From: CAVXJN01 sp963762165
GTDB lineage: Bacteria > Pseudomonadota > Gammaproteobacteria > JASBUN01
Length of the DNA: 64,000 bases
Direction: 5' to 3'
NCBI GenBank assembly: GCA_963762165.1
Contig: CAVXJN010000001.1
Location: 744,001 to 808,000, forward strand
Within the stretch, counting starts at the first letter, position 1. Every line of letters starts with the position of its first letter. Made by a program: the position numbers and the translations under genes. Positions 29,366-38,175 of the stretch are shown one piece after another. The notes beneath the pieces are model-generated. The model was not told where the DNA came from and searched no databases. It worked only from the letters and a program-made list of their open reading frames with translations.

Positions 29366-29388
29366 AAAAAACGCCCGCAAAACGGGCG
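29366..29388 (-). terminator. Intrinsic terminator in the ilvB leader (candidate attenuator)
   Basis: On the minus strand CGCCCG-TTTTG-CGGGCG is followed at once by TTTTTTG: a six-base GC stem with a U6 tail, a textbook terminator. It lies 88 bases before the ilvB start codon, with no minus-strand gene immediately upstream for it to serve, so it most likely attenuates ilvBNC. An upstream copy CGCCCGCA (29426-29433) is perfectly complementary over eight bases to the 3' arm TGCGGGCG and could compete for it. Confidence 0.75.
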
Positions 29389-29417
29389 CCACGCGTGCTC
29401 AGCGTAATTGTGGAAAG

Positions 29418-29516
29418 TTACTGATTGCGGGCGCAAACGTCAAGAAAAAGGCTGCAATGCGGTCGAATTGCGGAAAAGCGCACAACTCGAGGGTGCGCTC
29501 GCCGATTCCGGCTCAT
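29418..29516 (-). CDS. Possible ilv leader peptide
   Basis: A 32-codon frame with ATG about 23 bases after a predicted start site, ending 30 bases before the attenuator-like hairpin. It contains six branched-chain codons (VV, I, L, L, V), which is suggestive but not strongly enriched. AAGG lies just upstream of the ATG. A TATTAT at 29546-29551 (minus strand) could be the -10, with a poor -35. The geometry resembles the leu leader at 24242-24352. Called mainly from position. Confidence 0.38.
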   Translation of the reverse strand: MSRNRRAHPRVVRFSAIRPHCSLFLDVCARNQ

Positions 29517-29597
29517 CGAGCCTTGTGTTTGGCTTCGCCCTGCCGATAATACCTACGGAATCATAAGGGGATCACCCCATGTCGCGGAGCACAATCG

Positions 29598-30074
29598 ATG
29601 CATAGGACCGGTAGCCTGATGATGGTGCTGTTGCTTGGGCTGGGCGCCAACATCAGCCAAGCACAGGTATACAAATGGGTGGATGCCGACGGCATCACCC
29701 ACTACAGCCAACAACCTCCCGAGAACGGCAGCGCCAGGGAAATCGCGGTGCCGCGTCCGGCGGCGGCCCCGGCACCGGCGCCATCTGCGGCGGCTCCGCA
29801 ACCGAACTCCGGCGCCGACAGCCGCGAAGCCAGCGAACTGAGCGATCAGATTCGTGCCCGCCGCGCCGAAGCGGATCGCAAGCAAAAGCAAGCCGCAGAA
29901 CAGCAAAAAGTCGCTTGCGAAGGGATGCGCAAGAACCTGGAAACGCTCCGCACCCATGCCCGGGTCAAGGTCGAGGACAACGGCGCCACCCGGATCATGA
30001 GTCCCGAAGAACAGGCCAAGGAAACCATCGACCTGGAAAAGCGTATTCAGGACAATTGCAGCACGCAGCAATAG
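29598..30074 (+). CDS. DUF4124-domain periplasmic protein
   Basis: 158 residues. A signal peptide (cleavage near ANISQA) precedes the DUF4124 core VYKWVDADGITHYSQQPP. A proline/alanine-rich linker follows, then a charged helical, probably coiled-coil region with cysteines near VACEGMRKN and at QDNCSTQQ. DUF4124 is a small beta-rich domain common in secreted proteins of gammaproteobacteria; its function is unknown. A second DUF4124 gene lies at 30637-30903. Confidence 0.85.
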   Translation: MHRTGSLMMVLLLGLGANISQAQVYKWVDADGITHYSQQPPENGSAREIAVPRPAAAPAPAPSAAAPQPNSGADSREASELSDQIRARRAEADRKQKQAAEQQKVACEGMRKNLETLRTHARVKVEDNGATRIMSPEEQAKETIDLEKRIQDNCSTQQ

Positions 30075-30200
30075 GATCGGCCCGGGCAATTGCCACCGCC
30101 CCTACCCTCGGCAGCGGGACCAGGCTGGCAACTCCAGGTTGCAGACCGTCGACGATCGCCTCCGGTTTGAGTTAAGTTTCAGTCTTTACCGGAGCCTACC

Positions 30201-30545
30201 ATGCCCTTTCTCAGTATCGCGACCAATCAGACGGCAACCGCTGCACAGCGCGACAGCCTCCTGCGACTCGCATCCGCAATGGTGGCCGAGCAACTCGGCA
30301 AGCCGGAACGCTACGTTATGGTCGATTGGCGGCACAATCCGCACATGCTGTTTGCGGGCAGCGACGCGCCTGTTGCCTATCTCGAGCTGAAAAGCATCGG
30401 TTTGCCGGGCGCCGCCACCGAGGCCATCTCCGCCGCGTTGTGCGCGCTCATGAACGAACAGCTGGGAATTCCGGCCGATCGGATCTACATCGAGTTTGCC
30501 GACGCCGCTCGCCACATGTGGGGTTGGAACGGCGCCACGTTCTAG
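30201..30545 (+). CDS. MIF-like tautomerase (phenylpyruvate tautomerase-related)
   Basis: 114 residues, the size of macrophage migration inhibitory factor homologues. The catalytic proline follows the start methionine (MPFLSIATNQ), and the C-terminal signature RIYIEFADAARHMWGWNGAT matches the MIF ending. The middle LELKSIGLPG corresponds to the beta-strand and loop of the family. Members form trimers and catalyse keto-enol tautomerisation; the natural substrate in bacteria is not known. Lies between two DUF4124 genes with ordinary spacing. Confidence 0.88.
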   Translation: MPFLSIATNQTATAAQRDSLLRLASAMVAEQLGKPERYVMVDWRHNPHMLFAGSDAPVAYLELKSIGLPGAATEAISAALCALMNEQLGIPADRIYIEFADAARHMWGWNGATF

Positions 30546-30636
30546 TTTCGCGTCACTAGCGGACGCATGGCGTCCAGCCGCTGAATTCCCGATAATATCC
30601 ATATACGACCAGTCATCCGCCGAGGGAACCCATCGC

Positions 30637-30903
30637 ATGAAAACCATCTTGTTCTGGCTGATAGTCATCGTGCTGGGCGCGGCGGTATTGTTTTATTTCA
30701 AACCGGAATTATTCGAGCGGGTGCGGGAGCTGAGCGGCAGCGCCAGTTCCAGTACCACGGTCTACAAATGGCAGGACGAAAAAGGCGTCTGGCACGTGAC
30801 CGATGCGCCGCCCCCCGATGGCGTGAGATACCAGGAACAGCAATATCTGCACGACGCCAACGTATTGCCAACACCGGACGGCGCCAAACCAGAGCAGCAT
30901 TGA
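30637..30903 (+). CDS. DUF4124-domain protein with N-terminal membrane anchor
   Basis: 88 residues. The start ATG has GAGGGAA upstream. A membrane segment at about 4-21 (LFWLIVIVLGAAVLFYF) is followed by the DUF4124 core TTVYKWQDEKGVWHVTDAPP and a short polar tail. Unlike the copy at 29598-30074, it looks anchored rather than freely secreted. It ends 59 bases before proS. Function unknown. Confidence 0.83.
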   Translation: MKTILFWLIVIVLGAAVLFYFKPELFERVRELSGSASSSTTVYKWQDEKGVWHVTDAPPPDGVRYQEQQYLHDANVLPTPDGAKPEQH

Positions 30904-30962
30904 TCGGATCGCCGCGACACGCCAGCCTTCCCACACCATGAGTCATTACATGAAAGTACGCC

Positions 30963-32680
30963 ATGCGCATTAGTCAATTTCCGCTCGCCACCCTCAAGGA
31001 GACGCCCTCGGATGCGGAAGTCGTCAGCCATCAGCTGATGCTGCGCGCAGGCATGATCCGCAAACTCGCCACCGGCATCTACACCTGGCTGCCGCTGGGG
31101 CTACGGGTTCTACGCAAGGCGGAAGCCATCATTCGCGAGGAAATGAACCGTTCCGGTGCCCTGGAACTGCTGATGCCGGCCGTGCAACCGGCGGAGCTGT
31201 GGCAGGAATCCGGGCGTTGGGACCAGTACGGACCGGAATTGCTGCGGCTGCGTGATCGCCACGAGCGGGAATTCTGTTTCGGTCCCACCCACGAGGAAGT
31301 CATCACCGATTTCGCCCGCAACGAACTCAGGAGCTACCGGCAATTACCGGTCACGTACTATCAGATTCAAACCAAATTCCGCGACGAGATCCGGCCGCGC
31401 TTCGGCATCATGCGGGCTCGGGAATTTCTGATGAAAGATGCCTACTCATTTCATCTCGATCAGTCCTCCCTGGACCAGACCTACCAGCTCATGTACCGCA
31501 CCTACATGCGGATCTTCGAACGCCTGCGGCTCTGCATTTTCGCGCCGTGCACGCCGACACCGGCAGCATCGGCGGCAATGTCTCCCACGAATTTCATGTG
31601 CTCGCGGCTTCCGGTGAAGACGCCATCGCGTTTTCCTCCGACAGCGACTACGCCGCCAACGTGGAGCTCGCCGAGGCGATGGCGCCGACCGAGCCGCGCC
31701 CCGAGCCTGTGGAGTCGATGCGAACGGTGGACACGCCCAATCAGCACACCATCGCCGAGCTTGCCGAATTTCTGAAGGTCAAGCCGTCACGTTGCATCAA
31801 AACGCTGCTGGTGACAGGCACAGACGGCGGCCTGGTCGCGTTGGTCGTGCGCGGCGACCACGAACTCAATGCGGTCAAAGCGGAAAAGTTGGCACCTGTT
31901 GCCGCGCCTTTGAACTTCGCCACGGCCGACGAGATCCGTGCTGCGGCGGGATGCGGGCCAGGCTCTCTGGGGCCGGTCGGATTGCCGCTGCAGGTGATCG
32001 TCGATCACGCCGCCGCACAACTGGGCGACTTCGTATGCGGCGCCAACCAGGAAGGCCGGCACCTGACCGGCGTCAACTGGGGGCGGGATTTGCCGCAGCC
32101 GCGGACGGCGGACTTGCGCAACGTGGTCGATGGCGATCCCAGTCCCGATGGTGAAGGACAGTTGAGCATCGCCCGCGGCATCGAAGTCGGGCACATTTTC
32201 CAGCTCGGCACGAAATACAGCGCTGCGCTCGACGCGACGGTGTTGGACGAGAATGGCCAGAGCCAGGTGATGACCATGGGCTGCTACGGAATCGGCGTAT
32301 CGCGCGTCGTCGCGGCCGCCATCGAGCAAAACCACGATGAACGGGGGATCGTCTGGCCCGAACCGTTGGCGCCGTTCCAGGTCGCCCTGCTGCCAATGAA
32401 CATGCGCAAGTCCGAGCGATTGCGTGCCGCGGTCGAGGATTTATATACCCGGCTGACGGAAGCGGGCTTCGAGGTGCTGCTCGACGATCGCAACGTGCGG
32501 CCCGGCGTCATGTTTGCGGACATGGAACTGATCGGCGTGCCGCACCGCCTGGTGCTGGGCGAGCGAGCCCTGGACGAAGACAAGATCGAATACAAAGGAC
32601 GCCGCGACAGCGAGGCAACCCACGTCGCAGCAGGGGGAATTATTGAGTTTCTGCGCCATAAAGCCACGGCCACCAGTTGA
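30963..32680 (+). CDS. proS: Prolyl-tRNA synthetase (one apparent frameshift)
   Basis: Bacterial-type class II synthetase with the YbaK-like editing insertion. The first frame carries motif 1 and 2 regions (MRISQFPLATLKETP, GPTHEEVITDF, QTKFRDEIRPRFG) to ERLRL. The family sequence then resumes as FRAVHADTGSIGGNVSHEF in another frame and continues through the editing domain (KTLLVTGTDGG) to the end. 1718 bases is two over a multiple of three: either one base is missing or two (a CT repeat in CTCTG) are extra near 31530-31540. Repaired length is about 572 residues, as in E. coli. Confidence 0.92.
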
Positions 32681-32693
32681 CGATATAGGCGGT

Positions 32694-33296
32694 ATGAGCC
32701 GCCCACGTACCCACACCCGGCCAGCCATCTGGCTGCGATTGGCCGCCGCTGTCGCGTTGGCGGCGGTGGCGCTGGCCGCTGCGGCAGGCACCCAGGAGCG
32801 CCCCGACGAGGCCATGCGCGTTTTTCTCAAGCACGCGGTGCTGGATTCGAAAGCCTTCAAGGATCGGTTCCAGGGAGAGGTCTGGCTGACGGACATGGCC
32901 CGTCGCCTGGCGCAAAAGGTCCCCGATGGGCGCAGCCGAATCGAGCTGCTGAAACTGGTCCACGTGGAAGCAACCCGGGCCGGACTGCCACCGGAACTGG
33001 TGCTGGCCGTCATCGACGTCGAAAGCAATTTCAACCGTTACGCGATTTCCTATGCTGGCGCCCGAGGCCTGATGCAGGTCATGCCGTTCTGGGTGGATGA
33101 GATCGGTCAGCCTGGCGATAACCTGTTCCACGTCCAGACCAACCTGCGCTTCGGCTGCACCATTCTCAAATACTATCTGGATCAAGAACACGGCAACCTG
33201 CAGCGGGCGCTGGCGCGTTACAACGGCAGTATCGGCAAACGCTGGTATCCGGACCGTGTCTTCAAAGCTTTGTCGAGTCGCTGGTACCGGCAATAA
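32694..33296 (+). CDS. Lytic transglycosylase, SLT domain
   Basis: 200 residues. An N-terminal membrane or signal segment (about 10-35) is followed by the SLT domain: catalytic glutamate in AVIDVESNFNRYAIS, then GARGLMQVMPFW, FGCTILKYYLD and ALARYNGS. It cleaves peptidoglycan between MurNAc and GlcNAc with formation of anhydro-MurNAc. Size and sequence suggest a family 1 (Slt/MltC-like) single-domain enzyme. Start placed at MSRPRTH; it lies 13 bases after proS, a common pairing in gammaproteobacteria. Confidence 0.9.
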   Translation: MSRPRTHTRPAIWLRLAAAVALAAVALAAAAGTQERPDEAMRVFLKHAVLDSKAFKDRFQGEVWLTDMARRLAQKVPDGRSRIELLKLVHVEATRAGLPPELVLAVIDVESNFNRYAISYAGARGLMQVMPFWVDEIGQPGDNLFHVQTNLRFGCTILKYYLDQEHGNLQRALARYNGSIGKRWYPDRVFKALSSRWYRQ

Positions 33297-33326
33297 GCAG
33301 CGGCCGTCCGTGCACCAGGAAATATG

Positions 33327-33614
33327 CTATTTGGTGCTGAACGCGCCCAGGTCCTGAAACGGCGCGTCCTGACATTGCACCGATTCCACTTGCGCCCCCC
33401 GCGAACCATCCCAGAGCCAATCGCGCAATGCATCCACAGCGGCGCGCTCGCCACAGGCCAGCACTTCGACACTGCCATCGTCGAGGTTGCGGGCGAAACC
33501 GCTCAAGCCCAGCTCGCGCGCCCGGTTTCGGGTTGAGGCACGATAGAACACGCCCTGCACCAGGCCGCGTACCCGGCAGCGTAAACAAAGCTTGTCCGAT
33601 TGACTGGAATTCAC
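33327..33614 (-). CDS. acyP: Acylphosphatase
   Basis: 95 residues. The phosphate loop and catalytic arginine are in RGLVQGVFYRASTRNRA, and the catalytic asparagine in GFARNLDDGSVEVLACG. It hydrolyses carboxyl-phosphate bonds. The protein is complete, small and soluble. It is convergent with the lytic transglycosylase gene and follows the adaptor gene by 47 bases, so it may be transcribed with the efflux genes, although a functional link is not evident. Confidence 0.93.
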   Translation of the reverse strand: MNSSQSDKLCLRCRVRGLVQGVFYRASTRNRARELGLSGFARNLDDGSVEVLACGERAAVDALRDWLWDGSRGAQVESVQCQDAPFQDLGAFSTK

Positions 33615-33661
33615 AGGTGCTCTCTTCGGTCGGCAATCACCGGCGATCGCGGCGACCCCGC

Positions 33662-34429
33662 TCAGGGTAACTCGATGGTTGCCGCTTGGCCGGCGCGCAG
33701 TTCGCCTTCCTTCGGGACCGGTATCGCGACTTCCACTTGGTAGCGCGGGCCCTGATCGGTGCTCTCGGGCTCGAGCCCGAGGTTCCCGATCTTACCCTGA
33801 TAAGATCGCCCGTCGACCCGGATCTCGACAGTACTGCCCGGTTTGAGCTGCGCCAGTTGTTCCGGACTGGCGTCCGCCCGCACCAGCATTTCCTCGGAAC
33901 TGGCCAAAACCAGAAGTGGAGTCGTTTGCAGGCGGGTGACCACCGTCTGGCCAGGTTGCACGCGGCGCTGCAATACGATCGCGGGGTACGGCGCTTTGAC
34001 AGTACTGTATTCCAAGTCCAGCTTTGCCAATTCCAATTCCGAACGGGCACGCTGGAAGTTCGCCTCGGCCTTGGCCAGCGCAATTTTGGAAAGCTGCAAT
34101 TCGTGGGTGGACATGACCTGGCGCTCGAACAACTCCTGATCCCGCTCCAACTCGCGCTTGGCTTCCTCCAGCACGTCTTTGGCGCTGGCAAGCTCTGCCT
34201 GGTCCTTGGCCACGCGCGCCTTGAACGGTCGCTGGTCGAGCCGCAACAAGGGCTCGCCTTTACGCACTTTGGCGCCTACGTCCACGAGTACCTGGTCGAC
34301 GGTTCCGGACACCGGTGTACTCAACTCGACTCGCCGGGCCCAATCCAATTGCCCTTGCAGTTCAGCAGCTGCAACCGGGCCAATGTATAAGACCATCAGT
34401 GTGGCAAGTAAGAGTCTCATCTTATTCAT
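33662..34429 (-). CDS. HlyD/RND-type periplasmic adaptor subunit, short
   Basis: 255 residues; signal peptide at about 1-21 ending VAAA. Lipoyl half-motifs STPVSGTVDQVLVDVGAKV and VKAPYPAIVLQRRV flank a coiled-coil hairpin at about 70-125, and a beta-barrel domain follows. This is the RND efflux adaptor layout but shorter than the usual 350-400 residues, lacking the membrane-proximal domain. It starts 13 bases after the TolC-type gene. No inner-membrane pump gene is next to it. Confidence 0.86.
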   Translation of the reverse strand: MNKMRLLLATLMVLYIGPVAAAELQGQLDWARRVELSTPVSGTVDQVLVDVGAKVRKGEPLLRLDQRPFKARVAKDQAELASAKDVLEEAKRELERDQELFERQVMSTHELQLSKIALAKAEANFQRARSELELAKLDLEYSTVKAPYPAIVLQRRVQPGQTVVTRLQTTPLLVLASSEEMLVRADASPEQLAQLKPGSTVEIRVDGRSYQGKIGNLGLEPESTDQGPRYQVEVAIPVPKEGELRAGQAATIELP

Positions 34430-34442
34430 TTCGGTCACCGGT

Positions 34443-35771
34443 TCATTGTGCGGAAGCATCGGCGGCGGCAGCCCCGGCTTGGGGCTCCGGAATTGGCTGC
34501 CCGAGCAGCGCTTCGAGCCGCGCCAGGGCAAGCGCAAGCTGGAAATCAACCTGCGCACTCTGATACCGGGCGGCAGAAAATTGCACCATCGAATCGCCCA
34601 GATCGGTACGCACGTCCAGTTCGTAGAGAGCACGGCTCCGATCCAGATAAAGATCGCGATAATCGGTTTCCACCCGTGCTGCATCCCGGCGCGCGCGCAG
34701 CACGTAGATTTCCTGCCAAACGTCGAGCACGGCTTGTCGAACATCCAATTCCCGTTGCGCCCGACGGGCCGCCGCCCGCTTCATTTCCGCCATCTGGCGG
34801 GCGATTTCGGCGCGCACGGCACCGCCGGTATAGAGCGGCATCTTGAACTTGATGCCGGCGCGAACCCGGTCGCTGGAACCCAATTCGCGGGCATAATCCG
34901 CCGCTTCGACTTCGCCGGTTATGGTCGGGTACTTATCGGCCCTCGCTGCCTGCAGGCGTCCGCGGGACGCCTCTACCTGGGCGCGCAATGCCTCGAGTTC
35001 AGGATTGTGCGCCAGTGCCAACTCTTGCAGTCGCTCGACCTCGGGGAGCTTACGCTCCAGGTTCGGCAGGTCCGGTTGTACCAGGGTGGCCGGCAATTTG
35101 CCCGGATGGTTCAGTAGCGCTGCCAATCGAGCCCGCGCATTGCGACGGCTCACGTCACTCGCATAACGCTTGCTTCGTACCTGCTGATAGGCCGCTTGCG
35201 ATTCCAACACCTGAATATCCGAAATCTTGCCTTGGGCCTTGCGATCGCGCTGGCGGTCGTATGCAACGTAGGCCGTGGCCATTGCCTCGTTGTCGCGGGC
35301 ATACGCCAAGTCGGCGAGTATCACGTCGAAAAATGCTTGCATGATGGCAATGCGGCGCTTGGCCTGCGCTTCGGTGTACAGCAGTTCGCTGCCGTGCAAC
35401 GCGGAATCGGCGGCCGCCAATGCCGAGCTGGTGCGGCCAAAGTCATAAAGACGCTTGCTGAGCACGAGACCGATTTTGCTGTCATTGTGCCCTTGATCCT
35501 CCACCCTGGGCGAAGGATCGACCCACTGCAACCGACCTTCCACAGCGGCGTTCCAGTTGTCACTGGCGTCAACGCCGTCACGAATCGCCCGCGCCCGTTC
35601 CACCTCGGACTGCGCTTCCAGCACCTGGGGATGCTCAGCATCCGCGAACGACAGGGCCTGCTCCAACGTTAGCGGTTCCGGCAACGGCGCGGCCTCCGGT
35701 GGCTCGGCACGAAGATTCGTGCAGCCCAGAACCAAGAGCACTGCCAGGGATAGTCGGGTCGATAGCGCCAT
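34443..35771 (-). CDS. TolC-family outer-membrane efflux protein
   Basis: 442 residues with a signal peptide whose LLVLGCTNLRAE could also be a lipobox (Cys 17). Two repeated outer-membrane efflux domains with long helices: LTLEQALSFADAEHPQVLEA in the first and RLQELALAHNPELEALRAQV in the second. It forms the trimeric channel of tripartite efflux systems. Operon order here is channel then adaptor. The transporter partner is not in this operon. Confidence 0.9.
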   Translation of the reverse strand: MALSTRLSLAVLLVLGCTNLRAEPPEAAPLPEPLTLEQALSFADAEHPQVLEAQSEVERARAIRDGVDASDNWNAAVEGRLQWVDPSPRVEDQGHNDSKIGLVLSKRLYDFGRTSSALAAADSALHGSELLYTEAQAKRRIAIMQAFFDVILADLAYARDNEAMATAYVAYDRQRDRKAQGKISDIQVLESQAAYQQVRSKRYASDVSRRNARARLAALLNHPGKLPATLVQPDLPNLERKLPEVERLQELALAHNPELEALRAQVEASRGRLQAARADKYPTITGEVEAADYARELGSSDRVRAGIKFKMPLYTGGAVRAEIARQMAEMKRAAARRAQRELDVRQAVLDVWQEIYVLRARRDAARVETDYRDLYLDRSRALYELDVRTDLGDSMVQFSAARYQSAQVDFQLALALARLEALLGQPIPEPQAGAAAADASAQ

Positions 35772-36050
35772 GTCGAGTTATGATGTTATCAGCGCCGGGG
35801 GCCATGTCGCCAGTAAAGTGCGCGTACTATGTCGGCATGGCTCTGGAAGCGCCAGGGGATGAGCCACAGCCGACAGGCGCGCGGCTTGGTAGTGTGCAGT
35901 GTGCTTATGCACATAGGCAAGCGTGCGCAGCGCCGTATGCTATCGGGCTGCGCCGACTGCCGGCACCGAAAACACCGCAAACGGTCTTCGCCACCGACAG
36001 CGGACCGCCAGCCGCCACGACCGCGTCCGCCAACAACGAGGAGTACGTCC

Positions 36051-37439
36051 TTGAGGAACCTGCCCCTCAGGTCACAGATACTGCTGGCGCCCGCCGCGAC
36101 CATTTTCCTGATCATGGCGTTGATCGGCTTCACCATGGCGAAGCTGCTCGACATCAAGCAACAGAACGAAGCGGTTAGAGAATGGGTCAACGTCTGTTCC
36201 CACGCCCAAGGCGCTATCACTGCCGGCCAGCGCATGTACGACATCGCCCGCCAGATGAGCGCCCGCGGCGGCAACGTCGACGACGACCTGCACTTCAGCT
36301 ATTTGGAGCAATCCCGTTCGCTATCCGACAACTTCCGCTACCCGGAACTCGCCGGCAAACTTGCGCCCGCCGTGCGGGCGCAAATGGATCGGCAAATCCA
36401 TGACGTGCGTTACCGCGACGATCTGGACCCCGTAGCCATACGCAACGGCATGCAGGAACTGCTGCCCGAGCTGGAACAGATCTATCGAAAGTTCTACGTT
36501 CAGAAGCGCACTGCCTACACGGACTATTACGACAACGTAAACGACATTACGTCGCAACTGGTGAGCGTCTCTCTGTACGTGCTCGCCATTGCAGTATTCA
36601 CCGGCATCGCGCTGTCCGTGTGGACCATTCAACGGACCAAGGGCCGGCTGGGTGCCTTGGCGCGCGACGCCAAGAAAATATGCGCCGGAAACCTGGTGTT
36701 CCCGCCCGCCCCTGAACATGTCCGCGATGAAGTCGACGAACTGGCTGCTTGCATGTCCACCATGACCCAGCGGTTGCTCAATGTCGTGGCGAGCGAAAAG
36801 GTGCTGCAGGGCGCAGAAGACGAACGTAAGCGCATCGCCATGGATATTCACGATCAGACGCTTTCGGACATTACCAATCTCTCGCGCAATCTGTCTCGAT
36901 TGCGGGGCGAGCCGGATCCGGAACAAAGGTCGCGCCACGTCCAAGCTCTCCAGGACGAACTCGAAGAGATCGCCAACAACATGCGCCGCATCATCGACGA
37001 CCTGCATCCGCAGACGCTGGACCTGCTGGGACTGGAAAAGGCGCTGCGTTCGCACCTGGACAAGCGGTATAGCGGTGATGGCATGGCCGAATATTTTCTA
37101 CACGTGGATCCGGATTCCGACACTGCCATGAGCGAGTTCGAGCGCTTGTCCGTGTACCGTATCGTATTGAACCTGGTCAACAACGTCGCGCGTCATGCCC
37201 ACGCGACCCGCTACGAAATCGACTTGCGCCGTGACGCCCAGGGCGTGACGCTGATCGTCGAGGACAACGGCACCGGTTTCGACTACGAGAAAGCGCGCCG
37301 CAACGGCGGCCACGGGCTGACCAATATTGAGGAACGTGCCAAAGCAATCGGCGCCAGTTTCCGCTGGCGCGCGTCACGCTTCACGACCGGCACACGTTTC
37401 GAGCTCAGGCTCGAGACCAAAGGAGGCCAACGTGACTGA
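36051..37439 (+). CDS. NarL-type sensor histidine kinase
   Basis: 462 residues if translation starts at TTG (LRNLPLRSQ), which has GAGGAG seven bases upstream; the longer open frame before it has no membrane or domain features. Two membrane helices (about 10-32 and 170-195) enclose a periplasmic domain of about 130 residues. HisKA_3 follows with the phospho-histidine in ERKRIAMDIHDQTLSDIT, then an ATPase domain with NLVNNVARHA, DNGTGFDY and GGHGL. This pairs with a DNA-binding regulator encoded next. The signal is unknown. Confidence 0.88.
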   Translation: MRNLPLRSQILLAPAATIFLIMALIGFTMAKLLDIKQQNEAVREWVNVCSHAQGAITAGQRMYDIARQMSARGGNVDDDLHFSYLEQSRSLSDNFRYPELAGKLAPAVRAQMDRQIHDVRYRDDLDPVAIRNGMQELLPELEQIYRKFYVQKRTAYTDYYDNVNDITSQLVSVSLYVLAIAVFTGIALSVWTIQRTKGRLGALARDAKKICAGNLVFPPAPEHVRDEVDELAACMSTMTQRLLNVVASEKVLQGAEDERKRIAMDIHDQTLSDITNLSRNLSRLRGEPDPEQRSRHVQALQDELEEIANNMRRIIDDLHPQTLDLLGLEKALRSHLDKRYSGDGMAEYFLHVDPDSDTAMSEFERLSVYRIVLNLVNNVARHAHATRYEIDLRRDAQGVTLIVEDNGTGFDYEKARRNGGHGLTNIEERAKAIGASFRWRASRFTTGTRFELRLETKGGQRD

Positions 37440-38166
37440 ACAGCATCCGATCCTGATCGCCGAGGACAATCCACGGGACCGGGAATTTCTCGGCGTCAGC
37501 CTGGCAGACTTCGATCTCATCTATACCACCAATGGCCGCGAGGCCCTCGATGCCGCGCGGAAAGTCGAACAGCCGTGGTTGATCAGCGACTTGCAGATGC
37601 CGGAAATGGACGGCATCCAGCTTGCGCGGGCACTATGGCGGGACCGTCCCGCGGCCCGCATCGTGTTCTGGTCCCAGCACAAGGACGAGATCTACGTCCG
37701 CGCCTTGACCGATATCATTCCGCCGGAGACCGTGTACGGATACGTTTTGAAGAGTAATCCCGGCGAGGTACTGCAACGGGCCGTAGAAGCGGTGTTCAAG
37801 GATTGTCAGTGTTGGGTGGATCAGAAAGTCAGGCCGATCCAGGCGCGGGCCAACAAGCCGGGCAGCGGCATCACCGATCTGGAGTTCGAGGTATTGCTCG
37901 ACATCGCCTTGGGACTCACCGACAACGTCATCGCGCGCCGCCGTTATCTGTCGCGGCGCGGCGTGCAAAGCCGCCTCAAGTCGCTATACGCCAAGCTCGG
38001 CATCGATCAGGAACAACAGACCGCCGAGGAATTGGGAGAGATCCTGAATATGCGCGCACGGGCGGTGTCCCATGCACTGCGCCGGGGATTGATCAATCAG
38101 TTCGAATTGGAACAGGAGGAGGAGAAACTGCGGGCCTGGCTCGCGCGCGAACGCCTGAGCGGCTGA
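37432..38166 (+). CDS. NarL/LuxR-type response regulator
   Basis: 244 residues from a GTG (VTEQHPIL) with a perfect AGGAGG five bases before; it overlaps the kinase gene by 8 bases. Receiver domain: LIAEDNP, phospho-acceptor in WLISDLQMPEMDG, conserved lysine in YGYVLKSNP. The C-terminal helix-turn-helix resembles LuxR/GerE (TDLEFEVLLDIALGLTDNVI, then RLKSLYAKLGI), but the recognition part RRRYLSRRGVQSR departs from the usual SxxTVxxH, and a helical tail of about 45 residues follows. Confidence 0.88.
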   Translation: MTEQHPILIAEDNPRDREFLGVSLADFDLIYTTNGREALDAARKVEQPWLISDLQMPEMDGIQLARALWRDRPAARIVFWSQHKDEIYVRALTDIIPPETVYGYVLKSNPGEVLQRAVEAVFKDCQCWVDQKVRPIQARANKPGSGITDLEFEVLLDIALGLTDNVIARRRYLSRRGVQSRLKSLYAKLGIDQEQQTAEELGEILNMRARAVSHALRRGLINQFELEQEEEKLRAWLARERLSG

Positions 38167-38175
38167 TCCGCACCG

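Larger units (their letters stand above)
29279..29597. other. Intergenic region between ilvB and the DUF4124 gene
   Basis: A 319-base divergent region. Apart from the leader frame, terminator and -10 candidate listed separately, it holds an alternative minus-strand promoter TTGACG-N17-TAACTT (about 29415-29443), which would start transcription just before the hairpin. The plus-strand promoter of the DUF4124 gene is expected near 29540-29590 but I see no clear boxes. No RNA gene is evident. Confidence 0.5.
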
